DNA of 64,000 nucleotides from Massilia sp. Leaf139 (GTDB lineage: Bacteria > Pseudomonadota > Gammaproteobacteria > Burkholderiales > Burkholderiaceae_D): positions 496,863 to 560,862 of the forward strand of contig NZ_LMOJ01000012.1 in the NCBI RefSeq assembly GCF_001424165.1. Reading direction: 5' to 3'. Below the pieces are notes generated by a model. That model saw only the letters and a list, made by a program, of their open reading frames with translations. It searched no databases and was not told the DNA's origin. The position numbers and the translations under genes are program-made. Positions 40,656-49,847 of the stretch are shown one piece after another. How positions within the stretch are numbered: the stretch's first letter is position 1; each line of letters opens with the position of its first letter.

Positions 40656-42131
40656 ATGCATAACAAGACCATCAAAGAACTGTCGGCGCTGCTGCATTCG
40701 AAGCAGGTATCGAGTACCGAACTGACCCGCCACTTCCTCGACCGCATCGCGGCGAGCGAACACAACGCCTTCCTGCACGTCGACCCGGCCCTGTCGCTGG
40801 CCCAGGCGGCGGCGGCCGACCAGCGCCTGCTTGAAGGCAGTGCCGGCCCGCTGACCGGCGTGCCGATCGCCCATAAGGATATCTTCGTCACGCGGGACTG
40901 GCGCACGACTGCCGGCTCGAAGATGCTGGCCAATTACGTCAGCCCCTTCGACGCCACCGTCGTCCAGCGTTTCAATGCCGCCGGCATGGTCACGCTGGGC
41001 AAAGTGAACTGCGACGAATTCGCGATGGGCTCGGCCAACGAGAACTCGGCCTTCGGCCCCGTCAAGAACCCGTGGGATGCGCTGGCCGTGCCGGGCGGTT
41101 CCTCGGGCGGCTCGGCTGCCGCGATCGCTGCGCGCCTGGCGCCGGCCGCGACCGCCACCGACACCGGCGGCTCGATCCGCCAGCCGGCCGCCTTCTGCGG
41201 CGTCACCGGCATCAAGCCGACCTATGGCCGCGTCTCGCGCTTCGGCATGATCGCCTTCGCCTCCTCGCTCGACCAGGGCGGCCCAATGGCGCAGACGGCC
41301 GAGGACTGCGCCCTGCTGCTGAACGAAATGGTCGGCCACGACGAGCGCGACTCGACCAGCCTGACGCCCGAGCAGGGCAACCTGCACGAAGACTTCGCGC
41401 GCGACCTGAACAAGCCCCTGAACGGCCTGCGCATCGGCGTGCCCCGGGAATACTTCGGCGAAGGCCTGGCTGCCGACGTGGAAAGCGCCGTGCGCGCCGC
41501 GCTCGACCAGTTCGTGGCATTGGGCGCTGTGTTGGTTGATATTTCGCTCCCTAAAACCGCGCTGTCGATCCCGACCTACTACATCATCGCCCCGGCCGAG
41601 GCCTCGTCGAACCTGTCGCGCTTCGACGGCGTGCGCTACGGCCACCGTGCCAGCGAGTACAAGGATCTGGCCGACATGTACAAGAAGTCGCGCGCCGAAG
41701 GCTTCGGCCGCGAAGTCCAGCGCCGCATCATGGTCGGCACCTATGTGCTCTGCCATGGCTACTACGACGCCTATTACGTGCAGGCGCAAAAGATCCGCCG
41801 CCTGATCGCCGACGACTTCCAGGCCGCGTTTGCCGACAAGTGCGACGTGATCATGGGCCCGGTCGCACCGACCGTCGCCTGGGATGCCGGCTCGAAGACG
41901 AACGACCCGGTCGCCAACTACCTGGCCGACATCTTCACCCTGTCGACCAGCCTGGCCGGTCTGCCCGGCATGTCGATTCCTTGCGGTTTCGGCGCCGGCA
42001 AGAAGAACGCCAAGCGCCCGGTCGGCCTGCAAATCATCGGCAATTATTTTGCCGAAGCGAAGCTGCTGAATGTCGCCCACCAGTACCAGCTGGCGACCGA
42101 CTGGCACCAAAAAGCCCCGGAAGGCGTCTAA
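40656..42131 (+). CDS. gatA: Asp/Glu-tRNA amidotransferase subunit A
   Basis: 491 residues, amidase-signature family. The Ser-cisSer-Lys triad is K74 (VPIAHKDIF), S149 ([11 protein letters not shown]) and S173 (DTGGSIRQP); the spacings of 75 and 24 equal those of characterised GatA. It releases ammonia from glutamine and passes it to GatB. The gatB start is 33 bp downstream. Confidence 0.97.
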   Translation: MHNKTIKELSALLHSKQVSSTELTRHFLDRIAASEHNAFLHVDPALSLAQAAAADQRLLEGSAGPLTGVPIAHKDIFVTRDWRTTAGSKMLANYVSPFDATVVQRFNAAGMVTLGKVNCDEFAMGSANENSAFGPVKNPWDALAVPGGSSGGSAAAIAARLAPAATATDTGGSIRQPAAFCGVTGIKPTYGRVSRFGMIAFASSLDQGGPMAQTAEDCALLLNEMVGHDERDSTSLTPEQGNLHEDFARDLNKPLNGLRIGVPREYFGEGLAADVESAVRAALDQFVALGAVLVDISLPKTALSIPTYYIIAPAEASSNLSRFDGVRYGHRASEYKDLADMYKKSRAEGFGREVQRRIMVGTYVLCHGYYDAYYVQAQKIRRLIADDFQAAFADKCDVIMGPVAPTVAWDAGSKTNDPVANYLADIFTLSTSLAGLPGMSIPCGFGAGKKNAKRPVGLQIIGNYFAEAKLLNVAHQYQLATDWHQKAPEGV

Positions 42132-42164
42132 CCGTCACGCCCGAACAGAAAAAGAGAGAACACC

Positions 42165-43625
42165 ATGCAATGGGAAGTCGTCATCGGTCTTGAGAACCAC
42201 GTCCAGCTCACGACCAATTCGAAAATCTTCAGCGGCAGCTCGATCCAGTTCGGCGCCGAGCCGAACACCCAGGCCAGCCCGGTCGACCTCGCGCTGCCAG
42301 GCGTACTGCCCGTGATGAACAAGGGCGCCGTCGAGCGCGCGATCCGCTTCGGCCTGGCGGTCGGTGCGAAGATCGCGCCGCAGTCGGTCTTCGCCCGCAA
42401 GAACTACTTCTACCCCGACCTGCCGAAGGGCTACCAGATCAGCCAGTTCGAAGACCCGGTGGTACAAGGCGGCACGATCACTTTCGGTTACGAGAAGGAC
42501 GGCAAGCTCGAGACGAAGACGGTCAACCTGACCCGCGCCCACCTCGAGGAAGACGCCGGCAAATCGCTGCACGAGGACTACGCTGGCATGACCGGCATCG
42601 ACCTCAACCGCGCCGGCACGCCGCTGCTCGAGATCGTCTCCGAGCCGGAAATGCGCAGCGCCGCCGAAGCCGTGGCCTATGCCAAGGCGCTGCACGGCCT
42701 GGTGATGTGGCTGGGCGTCTGCGACGGCAACATGCAGGAAGGTTCCTTCCGCTGCGACGTCAACGTCTCGGTGCGTCCGCTGGGCCAGCAGGAATTCGGC
42801 ACCCGCTGCGAGATCAAGAACCTGAACTCCTTCCGCTTCATGGAAGAGGCGATCCACTACGAAGTGCGCCGTCAGATCGAGCTGATCGAAGACGGCGGCA
42901 AGGTGCAGCAGGCCACGCGCCTGTGGGATCCGGACAAGAAGGAAACCCGCGCCATGCGCTCGAAAGAGGACGCGCAGGACTACCGCTACTTCCCGGATCC
43001 GGATCTGCCGCCGCTGACGATCTCCGAGGAGTGGATCGAGCGCGTGCGCGCCGACATGCCGGAACTACCGGAAGCCATGCGCAAGCGTTTCACCGGCGAC
43101 TACGGCCTGCCCGAATACGACAGCCTGATCCTGACCTCCTCGCAGGCGATGGCGAACTACTACGAAGCCGTGGTGGCCAAGGCCGGCAAGGAAAACGCCA
43201 AGGCGATCGCCAACTGGATGATGGGCGACGTCTCCTCGACCCTGAACCGCGAAGGCGTCGAGATCACCGCCTCGCCGGTGGAAGCCTCGCAGCTGGCGCT
43301 GCTCATCAAGCGCATCGCTGACGGCACCATCTCGAACAAGGCGGGCAAGGAAGTGTTCGCAGCCATGTGGGAAGCCAAGTCCCTTGATGAAAACCTGGCC
43401 GACATCGTGATCGAACAGAAGGGCCTGAAGCAGATCTCGGATACGGGCGCCCTGGAAGCGATCGTCGACGAAGTGCTGACCGCGAATGCGAAATCGGTCG
43501 AGCAGTACCGCGCCGGCAAGGAAGCGGCGATCAACGCCCTGATTGGCCAGACCATGAAGGCTTCGAAGGGCAAGGCGAATCCGGCGCAGGTGACGGAGCT
43601 GCTCAAGCAAAAGCTCGCCAGCTGA
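42165..43625 (+). CDS. gatB: Asp/Glu-tRNA amidotransferase subunit B
   Basis: 486 residues. The GatB kinase-like domain starts [13 protein letters not shown] and includes [14 protein letters not shown] and the conserved DVNVSVRP and [14 protein letters not shown] blocks. The tail is the YqeY-like helical domain ([20 protein letters not shown]). It activates the misacylated tRNA and transfers ammonia. AAAAAGAGAGAACACC provides the ribosome site. A strong terminator follows. Confidence 0.97.
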   Translation: MQWEVVIGLENHVQLTTNSKIFSGSSIQFGAEPNTQASPVDLALPGVLPVMNKGAVERAIRFGLAVGAKIAPQSVFARKNYFYPDLPKGYQISQFEDPVVQGGTITFGYEKDGKLETKTVNLTRAHLEEDAGKSLHEDYAGMTGIDLNRAGTPLLEIVSEPEMRSAAEAVAYAKALHGLVMWLGVCDGNMQEGSFRCDVNVSVRPLGQQEFGTRCEIKNLNSFRFMEEAIHYEVRRQIELIEDGGKVQQATRLWDPDKKETRAMRSKEDAQDYRYFPDPDLPPLTISEEWIERVRADMPELPEAMRKRFTGDYGLPEYDSLILTSSQAMANYYEAVVAKAGKENAKAIANWMMGDVSSTLNREGVEITASPVEASQLALLIKRIADGTISNKAGKEVFAAMWEAKSLDENLADIVIEQKGLKQISDTGALEAIVDEVLTANAKSVEQYRAGKEAAINALIGQTMKASKGKANPAQVTELLKQKLAS

Positions 43626-43654
43626 TACAGCCTGTCTTGGATGAGAAAAACAAG

Positions 43655-43682
43655 AAACCGGAGCAATGCTCCGGTTTTTTTT
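43655..43682 (+). terminator. gatCAB terminator
   Basis: An 11-bp stem, AAACCGGAGCA (43655-43665) and TGCTCCGGTTT (43667-43677), with a one-base loop ends in a run of eight T residues. Confidence 0.88.
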
Positions 43683-43703
43683 TCGCCCCTCTGTTCCGCG
43701 GCG

Positions 43704-44369
43704 CTACCTCCGCGCCTCGCTCATCATGCACACGTAATCTGCCAGCGGCATGATGCCCAGGGCGCGCCGGTTCTCCTCCACGAACTGCACGCTGGCCGCG
43801 TCGGGCAGGCCGAAATGCGGGCGCGCCCATTCCTGGGGCGGGAACTGGGTGCCGTAGCGCTGCGGCTTGCCCTGCGCTTTCAGGACGCGGTCGGTGAAGC
43901 GGGCGAAGTCGCTCAGGGGCAGCTCGCCCTGCTGCGCGCGCCGTTCGATGACCGGCAACAGGGCCGCCTGGAATGTGGGCGCACGGTCGGCATGCTGGGC
44001 CAGCAGCCAGGCGTGCAGCACGCCCTGCTCGCCGACTTGCGCCACGGTCGGAAAGTCCTGGGCACGCACCAGCGCGTGCAGCCAGCGCAGGTTGTCCTCG
44101 TCGATCGCCCCCGCCGCACGGCCGGCGCCGCGGCTACCGGCCAGCATGGCGATACGGGCTTCCTGGTCGCGGGCAAAGCGTTCGGCCAGCTCGCGGCGCA
44201 AGTCCGGATGGGTTAAGCTGCGCGCCGCGTCGCGCTGGGTGCGGGCCGCGTCCGATTCCTCGGGATGGGCCGCAGCCCAGGCATCGGCGCCCGGACAGAC
44301 GGAGTCGGCAGCGAAGGCGGGCGGCGCAACGCACAGAAGCGCCATGCACAGTGCAACCGGACACTTCAT
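43704..44369 (-). CDS. DUF6624-like exported protein downstream of pyrE
   Basis: 221 residues from the ATG at 44369. The signal peptide ends near PPAFA-A (residue ~20). The mature part carries the pattern I associate with DUF6624: FPTVAQVGEQGVLHAWLLAQHAD, LLPVIERRAQQGEL and the conserved DRVLKAQGKPQRYGTQF block. The gene begins 4 bp after the pyrE stop and so is cotranscribed with it. Function unknown; a periplasmic location is predicted. Confidence 0.7.
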   Translation of the reverse strand: MKCPVALCMALLCVAPPAFAADSVCPGADAWAAAHPEESDAARTQRDAARSLTHPDLRRELAERFARDQEARIAMLAGSRGAGRAAGAIDEDNLRWLHALVRAQDFPTVAQVGEQGVLHAWLLAQHADRAPTFQAALLPVIERRAQQGELPLSDFARFTDRVLKAQGKPQRYGTQFPPQEWARPHFGLPDAASVQFVEENRRALGIMPLADYVCMMSEARR

Positions 44370-44373
44370 CGCT

Positions 44374-45036
44374 TCAAACCCCGTAACGCGTGCGGTAGGC
44401 CGCCACCGCTTCCTTGTGCTGGCCCAGCTCGGCGCCGGCGCCCTCGCCCGACAGGTAAGTGAAGAGGTCGTCCAGGTTGGCGATCGAAATGACGGGAATG
44501 CCGAATTCCTCGGCCACCTGCTGCACCGCCGAGCCGCTCGACAGCGCATCGTCCTTGCCCGAGCGTTCCATGCGGTCGAGCGCGATCAGCACGGCAGCAG
44601 GTTCGGCGCCGGCGGCGCGGATCATGGCGACCGATTCGCGCACCGAGGTGCCGGCCGAGATCACGTCGTCGACGATCACGACTTTCCCCTTGAGGCCGGC
44701 GCCGACGATGGTGCCGCCCTCGCCGTGATCCTTGGCTTCCTTGCGGTTATAGGCATATTGGGTGTTGCGGCCCTTGCCGGCCAGGGCGACGGCGGTGGCG
44801 CTGGCCAGGGTGATGCCTTTGTAGGCGGGGCCGAACAGCATGTCGAATTCGACGCCGGAGTCGAGCAGGGTCTGGGCATAGAACTGCGCCAGCTGGCCCA
44901 GCGTGGCGCCGTCGTGGAACAGGCCGGCGTTGAAGAAGTACGGCGACTGGCGCCCTGCCTTGGTGGTGAACTCGCCGAACTTGAGCACTCCCGTCGAGAC
45001 CGAAAAAGCGATAAACTGTTGGCGCAAATTGTTCAC
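44374..45036 (-). CDS. pyrE: Orotate phosphoribosyltransferase
   Basis: 220 residues. It has the type I PRTase fold with the PRPP-binding motif VVIVDDVISAGTS, the flexible catalytic loop AYNRKEAKDHGEGG and the N-terminal FTTKAGRQSPYFFN. It makes OMP from orotate in pyrimidine synthesis. It is divergent from xth across 83 bp. Confidence 0.96.
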   Translation of the reverse strand: MNNLRQQFIAFSVSTGVLKFGEFTTKAGRQSPYFFNAGLFHDGATLGQLAQFYAQTLLDSGVEFDMLFGPAYKGITLASATAVALAGKGRNTQYAYNRKEAKDHGEGGTIVGAGLKGKVVIVDDVISAGTSVRESVAMIRAAGAEPAAVLIALDRMERSGKDDALSSGSAVQQVAEEFGIPVISIANLDDLFTYLSGEGAGAELGQHKEAVAAYRTRYGV

Positions 45037-45119
45037 GATGACCCCAAATTAAAAAAGTGGCTGTATTTTAATCCAGCCTCTGGCCGGCGTCCCTGCCTCA
45101 CCTTCCCCTCTGCTATTTC

Positions 45120-45890
45120 ATGCCACGAATTATTTCCGCCAATCTGAACGGCATCCGTTCGGCCCACAAAAAAGGCTTCTTCAACTGGCTCGCGACAAGC
45201 GACGCCGACTTCATCTGCGTGCAGGAACTGAAAGCCCAGGAAGCCGACATGACCGAGGAATTCCTCCGTCCGCACGGCTACCATGGCCATTTCCACTACG
45301 CCGAAAAAAAGGGCTATTCGGGCACCGGCGTGTACAGCCGCACGGCGCCCGACACCAAGCGCATCGGCTTCGGCTGCCAGGAATTCGACGCTGAAGGCCG
45401 CTACACGCGCTGCGACTTCGGCAACCTCACCGTGATCTCGGTCTACTGCCCGTCGGGTTCGTCCTCGCCCGAGCGCCAGCTGGCCAAGTTCCGCTTTATG
45501 GAAGTCTTCCTGCCGCACCTGCAGGAACTCAAGGCCGAAGGCCGCGAAGTCGTCATCTGCGGCGACTGGAACATCGCGCACAAGGAAATCGACCTCAAGA
45601 ACTGGAAGAGCAACCAGAAGAACTCGGGCTTCCTGCCGGAAGAACGCGCCTGGATGACGCGCCTGTTCGACGAACTGGGCCTGGTCGACGTGCACCGCGT
45701 GGTGGCGCCGGACGCCGCCGACTATACCTGGTGGAGCAACCGCGGCCAGGCCTATGCGAAGAACGTGGGCTGGCGCATCGACTACCACGTGGCGACCCCG
45801 GGCATCGCGGCCAAGGCGCATGCGGTGTCGGTGTACAAGGACGAGCGCTTCTCCGATCACGCCCCGCTCATCATCGACTACCACCTTTGA
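45120..45890 (+). CDS. xth: Exodeoxyribonuclease III / AP endonuclease
   Basis: 256 residues of the endonuclease-exonuclease-phosphatase fold. It starts MPRIISANLNGIRSA and carries the catalytic glutamate E36 in CVQELKAQ. CGDWNIAHKEIDL and the C-terminal SDHAPLIIDY motif with the catalytic histidine follow. It cuts at abasic sites in base-excision repair. It could be the ExoA subtype. It is convergent with the pseudouridine synthase gene and separated from it by a long palindrome. Confidence 0.94.
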   Translation: MPRIISANLNGIRSAHKKGFFNWLATSDADFICVQELKAQEADMTEEFLRPHGYHGHFHYAEKKGYSGTGVYSRTAPDTKRIGFGCQEFDAEGRYTRCDFGNLTVISVYCPSGSSSPERQLAKFRFMEVFLPHLQELKAEGREVVICGDWNIAHKEIDLKNWKSNQKNSGFLPEERAWMTRLFDELGLVDVHRVVAPDAADYTWWSNRGQAYAKNVGWRIDYHVATPGIAAKAHAVSVYKDERFSDHAPLIIDYHL

Positions 45891-45915
45891 GGCATGGTCA
45901 ATTGCGATGCCGAGC

Positions 45916-45995
45916 ATGGTGGGCACGGGGCGCCCACCCTACAGCCTACTTTCTTCAAAGCCGGCACCGTAGGGTGGGCGCCCCGTGCCCACCAT
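45916..45995. repeat. REP pair (REPIN-like): 27-bp perfect inverted repeat with GTAG heads
   Basis: Arm 45916-45942 is the exact reverse complement of arm 45969-45995, with a 26-bp spacer. Each arm is itself a REP: GTAGGGTGGGC, a short loop and GCCCACC. The two are in head-to-head orientation with the GTAG ends facing the spacer. The right arm ends one base before the stop codon of the pseudouridine synthase gene. In RNA the 27-bp arms would form a very stable hairpin that could stop transcription of both convergent genes. Confidence 0.85.
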
Positions 45996-46919
45996 TCATG
46001 GCCAGTCCAGCGTGCGTTCGCTGTGGAACGTACGCTGCGCTCCCGTCAGCGGATCTTCGAAACTGATCGAGCGCGCCAGCAGCTGGAGCGGCGCGCTGAA
46101 ATCGTCGCCCTTGCAGGGCAGCGCCACCGGATAGAAAGCGTCGTTCAGGATCGGCGCGCCCAGGGATGACAAGTGCAGGCGCAACTGGTGCTTGCGGCCC
46201 GTGTGCGGGTGCAGGCGGTAGCGCACGATGTCGCCGCGGCGCTCGACTGCCTCGATCAGCGTTTCCGAATTCGGCTCGCCCGGCACCTCTTCGCTGACGA
46301 AAAACTGCGCCGCGTCCTGCATGCGGCTGCGGTAGGTAAAGGGAAACGCGCGTCCCTCGATCGGGCCCGCCAGCGCCTCGTACACTTTTTTCACCACCCG
46401 CTTCTGGAACATCGACTGGTATTTGCCGCGCGTTTCCAGCTTGTGCGAGAAGATGACCACGCCCGCCGTTTCGCGGTCGAGCCGGTGGATCGGCGTCAGG
46501 TGCGGCAGTTCCAGCTGCGCTTTCAGGCGCACCAGCAGGGTCTCGTGCAGGAAGCGGCCGGTCGGGATCATCGGCAGGAAGTGCGGCTTGTCGACGATGA
46601 GCAGGTGATCGTCCTGGAACAGGATGCGTTCCTTGAACGGGATCGGCGTCTCCGCCTCGTCGAGCTCGCGGTAGTACCAGATGCGCATGCCCTGGCGGAC
46701 ATGGCTATCCGCTTTCAGGGGAACACCCGCCGCATCGACCACTTCGCCGCGTTCAAGGCGCGCGGCCCAGGAGTCGCGTGTCACGTCGGGGAAGCGCTCG
46801 GCCAGGAAACGCAGCATGCCGCCGGCGAGCGTTTCGGTCAGCCACAGGTAGCTGGGCGCGACGCCGTCGCGCACCGGCAGCGGAATATAAGCGTTGGCTT
46901 CCGCCTGGCGACCCATCAA
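45996..46919 (-). CDS. RluA-family rRNA/tRNA pseudouridine synthase
   Basis: 307 residues. It contains the RluA catalytic motif HRLDRETAGV with the nucleophilic aspartate, the HPHTGRKHQLRLHLSSLGAPI block, and a short N-terminal S4-like region (ARLERGEVV). The RNA target cannot be told from sequence alone. It lies 10 bp after the M48 protease gene and is probably cotranscribed. Confidence 0.9.
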   Translation of the reverse strand: MMGRQAEANAYIPLPVRDGVAPSYLWLTETLAGGMLRFLAERFPDVTRDSWAARLERGEVVDAAGVPLKADSHVRQGMRIWYYRELDEAETPIPFKERILFQDDHLLIVDKPHFLPMIPTGRFLHETLLVRLKAQLELPHLTPIHRLDRETAGVVIFSHKLETRGKYQSMFQKRVVKKVYEALAGPIEGRAFPFTYRSRMQDAAQFFVSEEVPGEPNSETLIEAVERRGDIVRYRLHPHTGRKHQLRLHLSSLGAPILNDAFYPVALPCKGDDFSAPLQLLARSISFEDPLTGAQRTFHSERTLDWP

Positions 46920-46929
46920 GCAAACTCCA

Positions 46930-47814
46930 TTACTTCAGCGCGACATTGGTGCGGTAAGGCGGCAGGCGATTGACCGGCACGTTCTTGCTGCGCGCGTACA
47001 GCGGCAGCAGCACGTTCATGTGCTCTTCCATGTCGCGGATCCGCGTCTCGCCGCCCGGGTGGGTCGAGAGGAATTCGGGCGGCGCACCCTTGTTGAGCAT
47101 GGCCATCTTGCGCCACAGGGCGATGCCGGCGCGCGGGTCGTAGCCGGCGCGGGCGGCAATGTCGAGGCCGACGAGATCGGCCTCGCGCTCCTCGTCGCGC
47201 GAGAACTTCAGCACGACACCCTGGCCGATCATGCCGGTGACGGTGTTGGTGATGCTCGGGTCGATGCCGAAGATGGCCGCACCGATGGCGCCGGCGCCGC
47301 GCGCGACCACCGAGGTGATGCCCGACTTGGCCGCGCGCTCGCGGCCGTGTTCGCGCAGCGCGTGGGCGATTTCGTGGCCCATGATCGCGGCCATTTCGTC
47401 GTCGGTCAGTTTCAACTGGTTGATGATGCCGGTGAAGAAGCCGATGCGGCCGCCCGGCATGCAGAAGGCGTTCACCTGCGGCTGGTCGAACAGGTTGACC
47501 TGCCACTGCCAACCCTTCGCCGACGCGTTCCAGCGCGGCGTGTGCGGGATGATGCGCTGGGCGACGCCGCGCAGGCGCTTGACTTCCGGATGGGTCGCGG
47601 GCACCAGCGCGCCCTTCTGCTGCGCTTCCGACATCATCGCCTGGTACTGCTGGGCCGCTTGCTGGTTGAGCTGCTCTTCGGGAACGATCACCCGCACGCG
47701 CGAAAGCGGCTTGACGGCGATGCCGTCCTGGACGACCTGTTCCTTCTGGGCGTGGGCCGTGCCGAGGCTGGCGAGCATGGCGATGGCGGCGGCGAGGTGT
47801 TTGAGTTTGTTCAT
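46930..47814 (-). CDS. M48-family metalloprotease, exported
   Basis: 294 residues from the ATG at 47814. The signal peptide ends at AHA-Q (~22). The zinc motif HEIAH is at 147-151 in MGHEIAHALREHG, and the third ligand lies in EEREADLVGLD. It belongs to the periplasmic Oma1/LoiP/YcaL-like group and probably degrades misfolded envelope proteins. A longer frame to 47940 reads through a REP region and was rejected. Confidence 0.92.
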   Translation of the reverse strand: MNKLKHLAAAIAMLASLGTAHAQKEQVVQDGIAVKPLSRVRVIVPEEQLNQQAAQQYQAMMSEAQQKGALVPATHPEVKRLRGVAQRIIPHTPRWNASAKGWQWQVNLFDQPQVNAFCMPGGRIGFFTGIINQLKLTDDEMAAIMGHEIAHALREHGRERAAKSGITSVVARGAGAIGAAIFGIDPSITNTVTGMIGQGVVLKFSRDEEREADLVGLDIAARAGYDPRAGIALWRKMAMLNKGAPPEFLSTHPGGETRIRDMEEHMNVLLPLYARSKNVPVNRLPPYRTNVALK

Positions 47815-47917
47815 GTCAGTGGCCAGTGTGCTGTTTTTGTCAACAGTATCGTCGCAGAAAAGGGCGGATGGGTACGCACGATAAGCAGGTGCGCGCTTGT
47901 TCAAATTGTCGTCGGAC

Positions 47918-47984
47918 GCGTGGACGGCAAAGCCGTCCACCGTACAGCATGGACTGTAGGGTGGACGGGTTCCCCGTCCACGCG
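47918..47984. repeat. Pair of REP hairpins in head-to-head orientation
   Basis: Hairpin A pairs GTGGACGGC with GCCGTCCAC (47920-47928, 47932-47940). Hairpin B pairs GTGGACGGG with CCCGTCCAC (47961-47969, 47973-47981) and is headed by GTAG at 47957-47960. Hairpin A on the minus strand is headed by GTAC, a one-base variant. The inner halves (47932-47947 versus 47954-47969) also pair in 14 of 16 positions, so two alternative folds exist. Located between metW and the M48 gene. Confidence 0.75.
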
Positions 47985-48000
47985 TTCGCCCTTTTCCAGC

Positions 48001-48615
48001 TCAGCCGCGCTTCGTCTTCTTCCTCAGCCTGAACACCGCCAGGCTCCCGCGCAGGTTCGGCAGGAAGGTCACCGGCTTGCCGTCGGCCAGCGCCACGTAT
48101 TCGAGCACCTCGAGCCCGCACTCTTCCGCCAGCTCCTTGAAGTCGTAAATGGTTGCGCAGCGCACGTTGGGCGTGTCGTACCACTGGTAAGGCAGCGAGC
48201 GCGAGACCGGCATGCGGCCCTTCAAGAGCGCGACCCGGTGCGGCCAATAGGCGAAGTTCGGGAAGGAGACGATGGCTTCGCTCCCCACCCGCACGATGTC
48301 GCGCAACAGCTTCTCGACGTGCTGCATCATCTGCAGCGAGGACAGGCACAGCACCGTGTCGAAGGAATTGTCGCCGAACAGGCCGAGGCCCTCTTCCATG
48401 TCGTGCTGGATGACGTTGATGCCGCGACGCGTGCTTTCCAGCACCTTGTCGTCGGCGATCTCGATGCCGTAGCCGGTGCAGCGCTTGCCCTTTTCAAGGT
48501 AGCGCAGCATGGCGCCGTCGCCGCAGCCGACGTCGAGCACGTGGGCGCCGTCGCCCACCCAGTGTGCGATGAAGGCGAGATCGGGACGCAGTGTGGTCAG
48601 GTCTTCGAATTTCAT
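48001..48615 (-). CDS. metW: Methionine biosynthesis protein MetW
   Basis: 204 residues. SAM-methyltransferase-like fold with [12 protein letters not shown] and the MetW-specific [18 protein letters not shown] and [11 protein letters not shown]. MetW is paired with MetX in Proteobacteria and is thought to assist homoserine acylation. The start overlaps the metX stop by 4 bases. Confidence 0.95.
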   Translation of the reverse strand: MKFEDLTTLRPDLAFIAHWVGDGAHVLDVGCGDGAMLRYLEKGKRCTGYGIEIADDKVLESTRRGINVIQHDMEEGLGLFGDNSFDTVLCLSSLQMMQHVEKLLRDIVRVGSEAIVSFPNFAYWPHRVALLKGRMPVSRSLPYQWYDTPNVRCATIYDFKELAEECGLEVLEYVALADGKPVTFLPNLRGSLAVFRLRKKTKRG

Positions 48616-49775
48616 GCCGCCTCCCCTGCCAGCGTTTGTGCCAATTCGTCCGCAATCCGGTCGTAGTAGGCGCGCACCACGCCCATGTAGCGCGCGTCTT
48701 CCAGCAGGAAGGCGTCGTGGCCGTGCGGCGCGTCGATCTCGGCGTAGGTCACCCGGCGCCGGTTCGAAATCAGGGCTTCCACGATCTCGCGGCTGCGCTC
48801 GGGCGAGAAGCGCCAGTCGGTCGTAAAAGAGGCGATCAGGAACTGGGCACGTGTGGTCGCCAGCGCCTTTGTGAGATCGCCGCCGTGCTCACGCGCCGGG
48901 TCGAAATAATCGAGCGCCTTGGTGATCAGGAGATAGGTGTTCGCGTCGAAGTATTCAGAGAATTTATCGCCCTGGTAGCGCAGGTAGGACTCGATCTCGA
49001 AGTCGATGCCGAAGTCGAATTTGTAGTCGTTGGTCTCGGCGGCATTGCGCAGCTTGCGGCCGAATTTTTCCGCCATGTCGTCGTTCGACAGATAGGTGAT
49101 GTGGCCGACCATGCGCGCCACCTTCAGCCCGTTCTTCGGCACCACGCCGTGTTCGTAGAAATCGCCGCCGTGGTAGTCCGGGTCGGTCAGAATCGCCTGG
49201 CGCGCGACGTCGTTGAAGGCGATGTTCTGGGCCGAGAGCTTCGGCGTGGAGGCAATCACGATGCAGTGACGCAGGCGCTCGGGGAACTTGATGCTCCACG
49301 AGAGCGCCTGCATGCCGCCGAGCGAGCCGCCCATCACGGCGGCGAACTGCGCGATGCCGAGGCGGTCGGCCAGGCGCGCCTGGGCGCTGACCCAGTCTTC
49401 CACCGTTAGCAGTGGAAAGGCCGCGCCATAAGGCTTGCCGGTGGCCGGATTGGTGTGCATCGGGCCGGTCGAGCCGAAGCAGGAACCGAGGTTGTTCACG
49501 CCGATGACGAAGAACCGGTCGGTGTCGACCGGCTTGCCCGGCCCGACCATGTTGTCCCACCAGCCGAGGTTTTTCGGCGCGTCGGCATAGGTGCCGGCGA
49601 CATGGTGCGAGGCGTTCAGTGCGTGGCAGATCAGCACCGCGTTCGAGCGCTCCGCGTTGAGTGTGCCGTAGGTTTCATACATCAGCGTGTAGCCGCCGAG
49701 CTGGGCGCCGCTTTGCAGCAGCAGGGGCTCGGCGAAATGCATCGCGGATGGAGAAACGGTTCCGATGGATCCCAT
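48612..49775 (-). CDS. metX: Homoserine O-acyltransferase (MetX type)
   Basis: 387 residues, alpha/beta-hydrolase fold. The nucleophile elbow is [10 protein letters not shown], the oxyanion segment is [12 protein letters not shown], and the catalytic histidine is in APHGHDAFL. Many Betaproteobacterial MetX enzymes paired with MetW use succinyl-CoA. The acyl preference here is inferred and would need the specificity residues compared. It acts upstream of MetH in methionine synthesis. Confidence 0.94.
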   Translation of the reverse strand: MGSIGTVSPSAMHFAEPLLLQSGAQLGGYTLMYETYGTLNAERSNAVLICHALNASHHVAGTYADAPKNLGWWDNMVGPGKPVDTDRFFVIGVNNLGSCFGSTGPMHTNPATGKPYGAAFPLLTVEDWVSAQARLADRLGIAQFAAVMGGSLGGMQALSWSIKFPERLRHCIVIASTPKLSAQNIAFNDVARQAILTDPDYHGGDFYEHGVVPKNGLKVARMVGHITYLSNDDMAEKFGRKLRNAAETNDYKFDFGIDFEIESYLRYQGDKFSEYFDANTYLLITKALDYFDPAREHGGDLTKALATTRAQFLIASFTTDWRFSPERSREIVEALISNRRRVTYAEIDAPHGHDAFLLEDARYMGVVRAYYDRIADELAQTLAGEAA

Positions 49776-49847
49776 GAGACTTTCTTGTTGATGTGCTTGG
49801 CGGCCGCTTTTGCATCTGGCCCCCTTGTGTATGTCTAAAAACGTGAA

